Positions 16,955 to 25,054 of a DNA stretch of 64,000 nt are shown piece after piece. Position 1 is the stretch's first letter; each line of letters opens with the position of its first letter. The position numbers and the translations under genes are program-made. The notes beneath the pieces were generated by a model. That model saw only the letters and a program-made list of their open reading frames with translations. It had not been told where the DNA came from and ran no database searches. This stretch comes from Streptomyces megasporus (GTDB taxonomy: Bacteria; Actinomycetota; Actinomycetes; Streptomycetales; Streptomycetaceae), in contig NZ_JODL01000024.1 of assembly GCF_000718985.1 (NCBI RefSeq), forward strand, positions 62,001 through 126,000, in the 5' to 3' direction.

Positions 16955-16976
16955 TAAAGCAACTGTTGTTGCTTTA
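16955..16976. promoter_or_regulatory. Operator-like palindrome between tetR and the lyase-like gene
   Basis: TAAAGCAAC-TGTT-GTTGCTTTA is a perfect 9+9 bp inverted repeat with a four-base spacer in the divergent intergenic region. It is conspicuously AT-rich for this genome and has the size of a TetR operator. Binding by the neighbouring TetR protein is inferred from position. Confidence 0.75.
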
Positions 16977-17165
16977 AGGAGTCGGTCGTGCTCTTCCAAG
17001 GCGTTCCCCCCCGCCTCCCGGCTCCTGCCGACCGCCCTGCTCCCGAACGCCTCGGAGGCCGTGCACGACCACGCGGATCACCGCCCTGTCCTGCCGCGCC
17101 CGGCGTCCCCCTCGCCACCGCACCGAACGGGAGAGCACCGTTCCCGCCCCCGAGAAGGAGCCCGC

Positions 17166-18059
17166 ATGACCCGCCGTACCGTCTCCGTCGAGCGGACAGC
17201 CGTCCCCGACCCCGCGTCCGGCCCTTACTCCATCGCCGCCGGCGCGGACGGCGCGCTGTGGTTCACGATGGTCCACGCCGGGCGGATCGCCCGCCTGACG
17301 CCCGACGGCCGGCTCGACGTCCACCGGCTCGACTCCGACACCTGCGGACCGACCGTGATCACCCCCGGCCCCGACGGGGCGCTGTGGTTCACCCGGTACC
17401 AGGACGGCCGGATCGGGCGCCTCACCACGGACGGACGGGCCGACTCGTTCCCCGTCCCCTCCCCGGACAGCGGCCCGTACGGCATCGTGGGCGGCGCGGA
17501 CGGCGCGCTGTGGTTCACCCAGACCCGCACCGACCGGATCGGCCGCGTCACCCCCGACGGGCGGATGACGGAGTTCCCGCTGCCCGTCGCCGGTTCCTTC
17601 CCCTCGGCCGTCACAACCGGCCCCGACGGGGCGCTGTGGTTCACCCTCAACCAGGCGGACGCGATCGGCCGGATCTCCCTCGACGGGGACGTCACGGTCC
17701 ACCCCCTGCCCACCGAGGGCACCGCGCCGGTCGGCATCGCGTGCGGCGCGGACGGGGCGCTCTGGTTCACGGGGATCGGTGCCGGCCTGGTCGGCCGCGT
17801 CACCCCCGACGGCCGCGTCGAGGAGTTCGTCCTCCCCGACCGCGCCTGCCGGCCCCACGCCATCACGGCCGGACCCGACGGCACCCTGTGGTTCACCGAG
17901 TGGGGTGCGGGCCGTGTCGGGGCCATCGCCCCCGACGGCCGTCTCGAGGAGTACGACCTGCCGGTCCCCGCCTCCGAGCCGCACGGTCTGGCCTTCGGGC
18001 CCGACGGCGCCCTCTATGTCGCGCTGGAGATCGGGGAGATCGCCCGGCTGGAGCCGTGA
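17166..18059 (+). CDS. vgb: Virginiamycin B lyase homologue (streptogramin lyase)
   Basis: The 297-aa protein is a seven-bladed beta-propeller built of repeats carrying the motif GADGALWFT or GPDGALWFT. Vgb enzymes linearise type B streptogramins by a C-O elimination at the Thr-phenylglycine ester, using Mg2+. The residues I recall as important in staphylococcal Vgb (Y18, H228, E268, H270) are matched here by Y21, H231, E271 and H273, a constant offset of three, in GPYS, RPHAIT and EPHG. The ATG at 17166 follows GAAGGAG. It lies opposite a TetR gene across a shared operator-like palindrome, which suggests inducible expression. The true substrate could instead be another cyclic depsipeptide. 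Confidence 0.86.
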   Translation: MTRRTVSVERTAVPDPASGPYSIAAGADGALWFTMVHAGRIARLTPDGRLDVHRLDSDTCGPTVITPGPDGALWFTRYQDGRIGRLTTDGRADSFPVPSPDSGPYGIVGGADGALWFTQTRTDRIGRVTPDGRMTEFPLPVAGSFPSAVTTGPDGALWFTLNQADAIGRISLDGDVTVHPLPTEGTAPVGIACGADGALWFTGIGAGLVGRVTPDGRVEEFVLPDRACRPHAITAGPDGTLWFTEWGAGRVGAIAPDGRLEEYDLPVPASEPHGLAFGPDGALYVALEIGEIARLEP

Positions 18060-18195
18060 CGGGTCGGTTCGGGCGCCGCGGCGCCCCGCCACACGTGGGT
18101 CGGCCGCGAGGAGGGCGCGACGCCCGTCCGGCTCCCGGAGGGGTCTCCGGGGCGATCGGTTGCGGAAACCGTCTCGGAGGCTGTTGGCTTCGGGC

Positions 18196-18735
18196 ATGAC
18201 GGCATCGGACGACCTGCTGCGCCGGATCGAGAACGATCCGGCGCTCGCGGAACTGCTGGTGTGGCCCGGCGATTTCGACATCGCCCGCCGGGACCCGGTG
18301 GAGGACCTCCGTCTCCCCACCGGGGTGCCGCTGTACCCGGTGGCCGGTTGTGGGGCCGGGGGGACCTGGTTCCTGTGCGGCGAGCCCGGCGCGGCGCGCC
18401 GTCCGGTGCTGTACGCCGACTCCGAAGGGCGGGCCACCCTGGTCGCCGCGGATCTCGTCGAGGCGGTGGAGCTGATCGCCGTCCTTCCCCACTGGCAGGA
18501 CGCGGGCACCGGCGTCCCCCTGGAGGAGTTGGCGGCCATGATGCGCGAGGACCACCCCGATTACGAGGAGCGCCGAAGCCGTCTGGTGGCCGCCCTGGAC
18601 ACCGTGCCCCCTCCTCCGGAGGAGGTCCTGGCCCGGCTCCGAGAGGCAGCCGCCGCGACCGCCCCGGACTTCGTGCCGATCGCGGACGTGGACGGTGCGG
18701 AGCCCTACGAGTTGCTCTTCGGGGACGGTCTCTGA
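18196..18735 (+). CDS. Acidic 179-aa protein, possibly SUKH/immunity-like
   Basis: The product is acidic and soluble with the core segments GGTWFLCGEPG, RPVLYADSEGRATLVA and AVELIAVLPHWQD, a pattern that recalls SMI1/KNR4 (SUKH)-type proteins common in Streptomyces, some of which are toxin-immunity proteins. This assignment is tentative. The ATG at 18196 has a distant GGAGG (about 15 bases). Alternatively TTGCGG (18160-18165) and TTGGCT (18184-18189) would give a nearly leaderless transcript. No toxin gene is adjacent. Confidence 0.7.
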   Translation: MTASDDLLRRIENDPALAELLVWPGDFDIARRDPVEDLRLPTGVPLYPVAGCGAGGTWFLCGEPGAARRPVLYADSEGRATLVAADLVEAVELIAVLPHWQDAGTGVPLEELAAMMREDHPDYEERRSRLVAALDTVPPPPEEVLARLREAAAATAPDFVPIADVDGAEPYELLFGDGL

Positions 18736-18779
18736 CCTCCTGGACCGGGTGGCCCGCGGGCGGCACGGTCGGGGCACGG

Positions 18780-20240
18780 TCAGCGGGCCATCACCCGGAT
18801 GGTCTCCACCATGGGATCGGCTGCGTCGGGGATCAGCATGCCCGCCGCGACCCCGCTGCGCAGGTACTCCACCACCTCCGTGGTGATCACCTCGCCCGGG
18901 GCCACCGCCGGCACACCGGGCGGGTAGGGGCTGAGCATCTCCGCGGCGACGCGCCCGACGGCCTTCTCCGCGGGGACCCGTTCGGCCGGTCCGAGGAACG
19001 CCTCGCGCGGCAGGACCGCCTGTTCCAGCTCCAGCGCCCGCGGTTCGGGGAGCCTCACCCGGGGCTGCCGCTCGATGGCGTCGGCCCCCTCGACCAGCTT
19101 CCGCAGCGACTCGACCAGCAGTTCCTCGGTCCGGTCGTCGTCCGCGTGGGTGATCTGGGCGTTGATCCGGCAGGTGTCGGCGGCGCCGACGTCGATGTGG
19201 CGGTCGGCGCGGAGCCACTCGGCCGCCTGCATGCCGCTGATGCCCAACTCCCGTACGTCGATGCTGATCTTCAACGGGTCCAGTTCCGCCGCCAGCCCCT
19301 CGTCGACGACCTCCCGGTCGAGCGGCCGCAGCCCGGGCGTCTTCGCGATCGCCTCGCGGACGCGGGCCGCGCGGCGCAGCGCCGTGCCCAGCAGGTCGTG
19401 TCCCTGTTCCGCCATCTGGCGGCGCCAGCCGTCGAGGGTGGCGAAGACCAGCGAGGAGGCGCTGGTGGTGCCCAGCAGGTCCTCGCGCTGTTTGAGGACG
19501 TCGGGCGAGATCCGGTCGCCCTTGAGGTGGAAGACGGAGCTCTGCTCGACGGCGCCGCCCATCTTGTGGACGCTGGTGACCACCAGGTCGGCCCCCACGT
19601 CCATGCCCCACGCCGGCAGGTCGGGGTGGAAGGGCAGGTGCGCTCCCCACGCCTCGTCGACGATGAGGGCGACGTCGCGCTCGTGGCACACCTCGGCGAC
19701 ACCGCGGATGTCGGCGCAGGTGCCCCAGTCCGTGGGGGTGATCAGCAGCATCCCCTTGGCGTCCGGGTGGGCGTCGAGGGCCCGCCGGACGTCCTCGGGC
19801 TCCGGGGGGTGCGCCATGTGCCGCTCACCGTCGAACTTGGGGTGCACCCACACCGGGTCCACGCCGTTGACGACGACGGCGGCGATCACGGACTTGTGGG
19901 CGTTCCGCGAGATCAGCATCTTCTCGCCCGGTCCGGCCACGGCCAGCATGGCCGTCTTGACCGACAGGGAGCTGCCGCAGGTGGAGAAGAACGCCTTGTC
20001 GGCCCCGACGGCGTCCGCCATCAGCTCCTCCGCCTGGCTGACGATCCCCTGTGACTGGCGGCGGTCGTCCAGGCCGTTGAGGGAGAGGACGTCGGCGCGG
20101 AAGAGGTCCTCCCCCAGGATCTCCAGGACCCTGGGATCGACGCCACGGCCCTGCTTGTGCCCGGGGGGCCCGTACACCACGTCCCCCCGACGCCGGAACT
20201 CCTCCAGCGCCTCCAGAACGGGCACACGCGAGTGGTCCAT
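18780..20240 (-). CDS. Orn/Lys/Arg decarboxylase, PLP-dependent
   Basis: The 486-aa enzyme belongs to the fold-type I basic amino-acid decarboxylases and should produce a polyamine such as cadaverine, putrescine or agmatine. It opens with YGPPGHKQGRG (23-33). STCGSS (86-91) binds the cofactor phosphate, DEAWGAH (195-201) contacts the pyridine ring and the Schiff-base lysine is K226 in TSVHKMGGA. The small C-terminal domain is present but the protein lacks the N-terminal wing domain of the enterobacterial inducible enzymes. Which amino acid is used cannot be decided from sequence. It seems monocistronic. Confidence 0.9.
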   Translation of the reverse strand: MDHSRVPVLEALEEFRRRGDVVYGPPGHKQGRGVDPRVLEILGEDLFRADVLSLNGLDDRRQSQGIVSQAEELMADAVGADKAFFSTCGSSLSVKTAMLAVAGPGEKMLISRNAHKSVIAAVVVNGVDPVWVHPKFDGERHMAHPPEPEDVRRALDAHPDAKGMLLITPTDWGTCADIRGVAEVCHERDVALIVDEAWGAHLPFHPDLPAWGMDVGADLVVTSVHKMGGAVEQSSVFHLKGDRISPDVLKQREDLLGTTSASSLVFATLDGWRRQMAEQGHDLLGTALRRAARVREAIAKTPGLRPLDREVVDEGLAAELDPLKISIDVRELGISGMQAAEWLRADRHIDVGAADTCRINAQITHADDDRTEELLVESLRKLVEGADAIERQPRVRLPEPRALELEQAVLPREAFLGPAERVPAEKAVGRVAAEMLSPYPPGVPAVAPGEVITTEVVEYLRSGVAAGMLIPDAADPMVETIRVMAR

Positions 20241-20435
20241 GGACTACCTCCCGGGACGGCGGCCGTGAAAACGTGCCCGCGTGCCCGGCCGGCGGTCGGG
20301 CACGCGGAATCCTCTCGGGGTCCGGATAACCCCACGCGGCGACTCGAAACGGAGAGGGCCGGGGTCGGCCGTCCGGGTCGCCGAACGCGGGGACCCGGAC
20401 GGCCGGGACGGGACACGTCGGGCGCGTCGGGCGCG

Positions 20436-21011
20436 TCAGTCCAGGTCCAGGCGTGCGGCGGCCCGGCCCAGCATGCCCATCTTCTGCTGCGACGGGCGCT
20501 GTTGCTCACCGGCGAGGGCGCTGATGACGGTGAGCGCCCCGGTCAGGACGGGGATGCTCCACTGCGCCCAGCGCAGTTGCCGCTCGGTGTCCTCGACGGT
20601 CCTGTGGTGCTCCTCGGTCCCGCCGGGCGTCCCCGACTCGGGCGACGACGCCTTCTCGATCTTCTTTCCCAGCACCCGGCTGTAGGCGGTGGCCCCCAGG
20701 GCGGCGGCGGTGATGGCGGTCTTGGCCACCGACATCGCCCCCACCCCCCGCTGGTGCTCCACTCGGTAGAAGTCGGATGCCAGCAGGGACACGGCGCCGA
20801 CGAGGTGGGCGGCGATGGCCACCCCGTTGGCCGGGGTCCACTTCGCCCATCCGATGCTCGCGATCCTGTTTCCGGTCTTCTCGTCGTCCCACTCGCGTGC
20901 GGCGCCGTTCAGGCCCACGGCTCCCATCAGGGAACCGCCGAACCACGCCCCCATCCCCAGGTCGTGCAGGCTGCGGGCAAGCGTGTGGCGTTCGTACACG
21001 GCGTCCTCCAT
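20436..21011 (-). CDS. Conserved membrane protein, unknown function
   Basis: The 191-aa protein begins MEDAVYERHTLARSLHDLG, contains four hydrophobic segments (near 16-36, 60-80, 95-112, 150-170) and a polar loop with EKASSPESGTPGG between the third and fourth. I do not recognise the family. The ATG at 21011 follows AAAGG about ten bases upstream. The frame stays open to 21095 but the extra residues look non-native. It ends in a basic helix. The gene stands alone between two genes in the same orientation with gaps of 160 bp or more. Confidence 0.7.
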   Translation of the reverse strand: MEDAVYERHTLARSLHDLGMGAWFGGSLMGAVGLNGAAREWDDEKTGNRIASIGWAKWTPANGVAIAAHLVGAVSLLASDFYRVEHQRGVGAMSVAKTAITAAALGATAYSRVLGKKIEKASSPESGTPGGTEEHHRTVEDTERQLRWAQWSIPVLTGALTVISALAGEQQRPSQQKMGMLGRAAARLDLD

Positions 21012-21170
21012 CGCTTTATGCCTTTTGTCCGGTTGCTCCGGATTCAAGGCATACCAGAGGCTCGAAGAGAGCGCCCCTCGGTCCCGACCGATCACGTGTC
21101 GCGCCGGTCCGGTCGCGTGCCGCGCCTCATGGGGGTTTCGGCCGCCGTGTCCGTCGCGCGGGCCGGGGAG

Positions 21171-22208
21171 TCACGCCTGCACCGTCAGGGCCTGTCGGGT
21201 GACGGAGGCACGGGGCGGCAGCCCGGCCGCGTACCGCTCCAGCTCCTCCAGCGCCGACGCGGCCATCCGCCGCGTCTCCGAGCCCAGGGAGCCCGCGACG
21301 TGCGGGGTGAGCACCACGTTGGGCAGGTCGTACAGCGGGGAGGAGGGCGGCAGCGGCTCGGGGTCGGTGACGTCCAGGATCGCGTACAGGTCCCGTTCGA
21401 CGCAGGCGCGTTCCAACGCGGCGGTGTCCACCAGGGCGCCGCGCGCGGTGTTGACCAGGACGGCGCCGGGCGGCAGGGCGGCCATCTCGGCGGCGCCGAT
21501 CATGTGCCGGGTCCGCGGGAGGGAGGGCGCGTGCAGGCTCAGGACGTCGGCCCGGGGCAGCGCTCGTGCCAGGGTGACGGGTTCGGCTCCGGCCCGACGG
21601 ATCTCGTCCGGGTCGACGACGGGGTCGACGACCAGCACCCTGGCCAGGCCGAGTTCGACCAACAGGCGCGTGACGCGGCGGCCGACGCGGGAGAAGCCCA
21701 CCAGGGCCACGGTCCGGTCCTCGCCGCTCAACTCCCCGTGGCGGTCGCGGTAGCCCCAGTCGTCGCGGAAGCGGCGGGCGTCGGCGGCCAGGAACGGCAC
21801 CTTCTTGAACGCCCACAGGACCGCGGCGAGGGTGTACCGGGCGACAGGTTCGGCGTTGGCGTCGGCCGCGGTGGTCACCAGCAGTCCGCGGTCGAAGACG
21901 GCGTCGCCGACATGGTGACGCACGCTGCCGGCGGCGTGCAGCACGGCGCGCAGTCTCGGGGCGGCGCGCAGCACCTCCTCGTCCAGTGGGGGGCAGCCCC
22001 AGGAGGTGACCAGCACCTCCGTCTCGGCCAGTCGCGCGCGCGCCGCGGGCGAGGCGAGTTCGTGGGTGGCCGCCGGTTCCCCGAGGGAGGCGGTGGCGCG
22101 GAGCCTGGTCCACTCGGTCTCGCCGAACTGGGTGCGCAGCGTGCCGGGGTCCATCACCAGCAGCGTCTCGGGGCGGCGGCGGGATGTCCGGGGCGTCGTC
22201 CGCGTCAC
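21171..22208 (-). CDS. D-isomer-specific 2-hydroxyacid dehydrogenase
   Basis: The 345-aa protein is an NAD(P)-dependent dehydrogenase of the D-2-hydroxyacid family. The substrate domain contains the stretch DANAEPVARYTLA, the Rossmann motif is VALVGFSRVGRRV with the downstream acidic residue in VVDPVVD, and the catalytic Arg/Glu/His are in NTARGALVD, ILDVTDPEPLP and LTPHVAGS. The histidine-containing TPHVAGSLG segment is intact. The GTG at 22208 is preceded by AGGAGG at six bases. It is divergent from the 2H phosphoesterase gene. The physiological substrate is unknown. Confidence 0.88.
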   Translation of the reverse strand: MTRTTPRTSRRRPETLLVMDPGTLRTQFGETEWTRLRATASLGEPAATHELASPAARARLAETEVLVTSWGCPPLDEEVLRAAPRLRAVLHAAGSVRHHVGDAVFDRGLLVTTAADANAEPVARYTLAAVLWAFKKVPFLAADARRFRDDWGYRDRHGELSGEDRTVALVGFSRVGRRVTRLLVELGLARVLVVDPVVDPDEIRRAGAEPVTLARALPRADVLSLHAPSLPRTRHMIGAAEMAALPPGAVLVNTARGALVDTAALERACVERDLYAILDVTDPEPLPPSSPLYDLPNVVLTPHVAGSLGSETRRMAASALEELERYAAGLPPRASVTRQALTVQA

Positions 22209-22347
22209 GTGGTTCCTCCTCTGGTCGGGGCCGGGCGGAAGGATCCTTTCCGGGTTCCGGCGGACCGGAACGGTCCGAGCGTCACCGCACCGGACCGGAC
22301 GGCGAGGGCGACGGCACGGACACGGCACGCGACCCGTGCCCCGGCCG

Positions 22348-22362
22348 TACGCTGACCGTGTG
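22348..22362 (+). promoter_or_regulatory. -10-like element implying a leaderless start
   Basis: TACGCT (22348-22353) lies six bases before the GTG at 22360 and there is no Shine-Dalgarno sequence. This is the arrangement of leaderless Streptomyces transcripts. A -35 element was not convincing. Confidence 0.35.
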
Positions 22363-22911
22363 CGCACCGTGGAACTGCTTCCGGACGACGCGACGGACCG
22401 GGCCGTGCGGGAGGCGTGGCGCCGACTGGCGGAGGCCGGGCTGCCGAGCCAGGCCGGGCACCCCCACCCGACGAACCGCCCCCACCTCACCCTGGCCGTC
22501 GGCGAGGCGCTGCCGGACGCGGTGCGGGCACGGCTGGAGGAACTCCTGGGCACGGCGCTGCCGGTGCGGATCCGCCTGGCGGGGCTGGTGCGGTTCACCG
22601 GACGGGTGCGGGTGCTGGCCTGGGCCGTCCGCCCGGACCCCGAGCTGCTGCTCCTGCACGAGGAGGTCTGGCGGACGCTGGCCGAGGCGCCGGGGGTGGG
22701 CCGGCTGAACCCGCTGCACGCTCCCGGCCGGTGGGTGCCGCACGTCACCCTCGGCCGCTCCCGCCGCGTCTCGTGGGACCTCCCCGACTCCGAGCTGCTG
22801 CCCGTCCCTCCGCACGCGCCGCTGCCGGGGCTCCTCGTCGCCGCCCGCGGCTACGACTCCGTCGCCCGCACCGTCGAGCCCTTGGCGCCGCGCGAGCACC
22901 GACCAGGCTGA
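22360..22911 (+). CDS. 2H phosphoesterase / RNA 2',3'-cyclic phosphodiesterase-like protein
   Basis: The 183-aa protein carries the two His-x-Thr motifs of the 2'-5' RNA ligase (LigT/2H) superfamily: HLT at 42-44 (PHLTLAV) and HVT at 128-130 (PHVTLGR). Such enzymes open 2',3'-cyclic phosphates on RNA ends or act on nucleotide derivatives. The GTG at 22360 lacks a ribosome-binding site and is probably translated from a leaderless mRNA. It is divergent from the hydroxyacid dehydrogenase. Confidence 0.85.
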   Translation: MRTVELLPDDATDRAVREAWRRLAEAGLPSQAGHPHPTNRPHLTLAVGEALPDAVRARLEELLGTALPVRIRLAGLVRFTGRVRVLAWAVRPDPELLLLHEEVWRTLAEAPGVGRLNPLHAPGRWVPHVTLGRSRRVSWDLPDSELLPVPPHAPLPGLLVAARGYDSVARTVEPLAPREHRPG

Positions 22912-23021
22912 CGGACCGCCGGCCGGAGCGTCCTCCTCGATGCCGTCACCCCCGCCGTTCTCCTCGGCGACCTCGCCGCGTTCACCGCGGTCGCGAGGGG
23001 CGCCCCGGCGGGGCGTGTCCC

Positions 23022-23657
23022 TCAGGGGCGGATGAGCCCCTTGCGGGTGGCCGCGACGACGGCGGCGGTGCGCGACTCGACGTCGAGCTTGGCGTAGATG
23101 TGCACCAGGTGGGATTTGACGGTGGCCTGGCTGAGGTGGAGCCGCTCGGCGATGGCGTGGTTGGACAGGCCCTCGGCGACGAGGGTCAGGACTTCCGTCT
23201 CCCGGCGGCTGAGAGCGGTCGCGGGGGCGCGCAGGCGGTTCACGAGCCGGTCGGCGACCGTGGGGGCGAGGGTGGTGCGTCCGGCCGCGGCCGTGCGCAC
23301 GGCCGCGGCGAGTTCCTCGGGCGGGGCGTCCTTGAGGAGGTAGCCGGTGGCGCCCGCCTCGATGGCGGGAAGGGTGTCGGCGTCGGTGTCGTAGGTGGTG
23401 ACGATCAGCACGCGGGGCGCGTCGGGACGGGCGGTGATGGCGGCGGTGGCCTGGGCGCCGTTCATGCCGCCGCCGAACCGCAGGTCCATCAGGACCACGT
23501 CGACGCCACCCTCCACGGCGAGGGCGACGGCCTCCTCCGCGGTGGCCGCCTCGGCGACGATCTCGATGTCGGGCTCGGTCTCCAGGACGGCGCGCAGCCC
23601 GGCCCGCACCACCGGGTGATCGTCCGCGATCAGGAGACGGATGGGGCGGTCGGTCAT
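23022..23657 (-). CDS. NarL/LuxR-type response regulator
   Basis: The 211-aa protein has a receiver domain (1-120; acidic pair D12/D13, phospho-acceptor D58 in VVLMDLR, K at the end of beta-5 in LLKDAPP) and a C-terminal LuxR helix-turn-helix (about 145-205) with LSRRETEVLTLVAEGLSNHAIAE in two runs around residues 148-170. Its ATG overlaps the stop codon of the kinase gene by four bases. Together with the kinase it probably controls the divergent ABC transporter genes. Confidence 0.93.
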   Translation of the reverse strand: MTDRPIRLLIADDHPVVRAGLRAVLETEPDIEIVAEAATAEEAVALAVEGGVDVVLMDLRFGGGMNGAQATAAITARPDAPRVLIVTTYDTDADTLPAIEAGATGYLLKDAPPEELAAAVRTAAAGRTTLAPTVADRLVNRLRAPATALSRRETEVLTLVAEGLSNHAIAERLHLSQATVKSHLVHIYAKLDVESRTAAVVAATRKGLIRP

Positions 23658-24880
23658 GAGCGGGCCCCGTCGGTCTCCCGGCTCCCGCTCACGGGGGCGA
23701 GCGGGAGCCGGGCGGAGAGGGCGGTGCCCTCCCCGGGGGCCGACTCGATGGTCAGGGTGCCGCCGAGTTCGCGCAGCCGGGCGCGCATGGCGGCGAGCCC
23801 GAACCCTCCGGCGGCGGGGTCGGGGAGGTCGGCGGGAAGGCCGGCGGGGTCGAAGCCGGTTCCGTCGTCGACGACGTCGAGGACCACCGCGTCGTCCGCG
23901 CGGTCGAGCGTGACCTCGACGTGGCGGGCGCGGGCGTGGCGGGCGGTGTTGGACAACGCCGACTGGGCGACGCGCAGCAGCGCCACCTCGTAGGCGGTGG
24001 GCAGCGGGGTCGGTTCGCCGGTCGTCGTGAGGCGCACTCGGAGGGCGTGCCGGTCGGCGACGGTGTCGCACAGTCTCTCCAGCGCGTCGGCCAGGGTGGT
24101 GCCCTCCAGGGCGGGCGGCGCGAGGTCGGCGACGAAACGGCGGACCTCGGCGAGGTTGTCGACGGCGGCCCGACGGGCCTGCTCGACGTGGCGGGCGGCG
24201 GTGTCGGCCCGCGGCGGAAGGGCCCGTTCCGCGGCGCGCAGCAACAGGTGGATGCTCGACAGGCCCTGGGCGAGGGTGTCGTGGATCTCCCGGGCGAGGC
24301 GTTCACGTTCGGCCAGGACCCCGGCGGTGTGCTGGGCCGCCGCCAGGTCCGCGCGGGTCTCGGTGAGCTCCTCGATCAGTCGGCGCCGGGCCTCGCTCTC
24401 CCGGTACAGCGCCCGATAGCCGTGGACGACGGCCACGGCCACGGCCGCGCCCAGGGCCGGCCCGACGGCAGAGGCCGCGCTGAAGAAGCCCTGGTGGAGG
24501 GTGAAGGCGACGATGGCGGTGCCGGCCGTGGCGCCGACCGCCACCACTCCGGCACGGGGCGACAGCAGGTGGAGCTGGAGGAAGAACAGGGGGAAGGCCA
24601 GCCACACCCCGTCGGCCGTCGAGGCGAGCAGCGCCGCCCACAGGACGCCGACGGCCCCCAGCCACACTCCCGTGGCGGGCGCGGACCGACCGACCGCCGG
24701 CAGCAGCGGACGCGCCGCGTACCCGGCCCCCAGCAGCACGCACAGGGCCGTGATCGCGGCCGTGTCGGGGTCGTCCGCGAGGACCGCGTGGCCGGCGGTC
24801 AGAGCGAGGAGCCCCGCGAACAGCAGGTGCACGCACCGGATCAGGGCGCGGGGAGCGGGGGCGGGAGCGGGGATGTTCAC
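23654..24880 (-). CDS. Sensor histidine kinase (NarL-type, HisKA_3)
   Basis: The 408-aa membrane kinase has five or six N-terminal hydrophobic helices (about 10-150), a coiled-coil link, a HisKA_3 dimerisation domain with the phospho-histidine in REIHDTLAQGLS near residue 215, and a HATPase domain with the N box around ALSNTARHARA and the G1 box DDGTGFDP. There is almost no extracytoplasmic domain, as in kinases that sense cell-envelope damage within the membrane. The GTG at 24880 is the likely start. The gene is the first of the pair and divergent from the ABC transporter operon. Confidence 0.9.
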   Translation of the reverse strand: MNIPAPAPAPRALIRCVHLLFAGLLALTAGHAVLADDPDTAAITALCVLLGAGYAARPLLPAVGRSAPATGVWLGAVGVLWAALLASTADGVWLAFPLFFLQLHLLSPRAGVVAVGATAGTAIVAFTLHQGFFSAASAVGPALGAAVAVAVVHGYRALYRESEARRRLIEELTETRADLAAAQHTAGVLAERERLAREIHDTLAQGLSSIHLLLRAAERALPPRADTAARHVEQARRAAVDNLAEVRRFVADLAPPALEGTTLADALERLCDTVADRHALRVRLTTTGEPTPLPTAYEVALLRVAQSALSNTARHARARHVEVTLDRADDAVVLDVVDDGTGFDPAGLPADLPDPAAGGFGLAAMRARLRELGGTLTIESAPGEGTALSARLPLAPVSGSRETDGARS

Positions 24881-25054
24881 AGCGGTTCCAGCATAGGAAG
24901 CCGTCCCCCGCCCGGCATCGATCGAAAGGTTGAACCGGGCCGCCTCCTTCCGGCGCGCGAAAACGGAACCATGCGGGCGATGCCCGGCGAGGGGTCCCGC
25001 CGCGAGGCTTGCGGACGTCACCCGATCCCCGTCCACGAGGAGGACAGGCCGGAC

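Noticed and set aside
17221..18010. Regularly spaced near-identical DNA segments that might be a CRISPR-like array
   Set aside because: They are the coding repeats of the beta-propeller blades (GADGALWFT) of the streptogramin lyase, in frame and diverged at third positions, not repeats with unique spacers.
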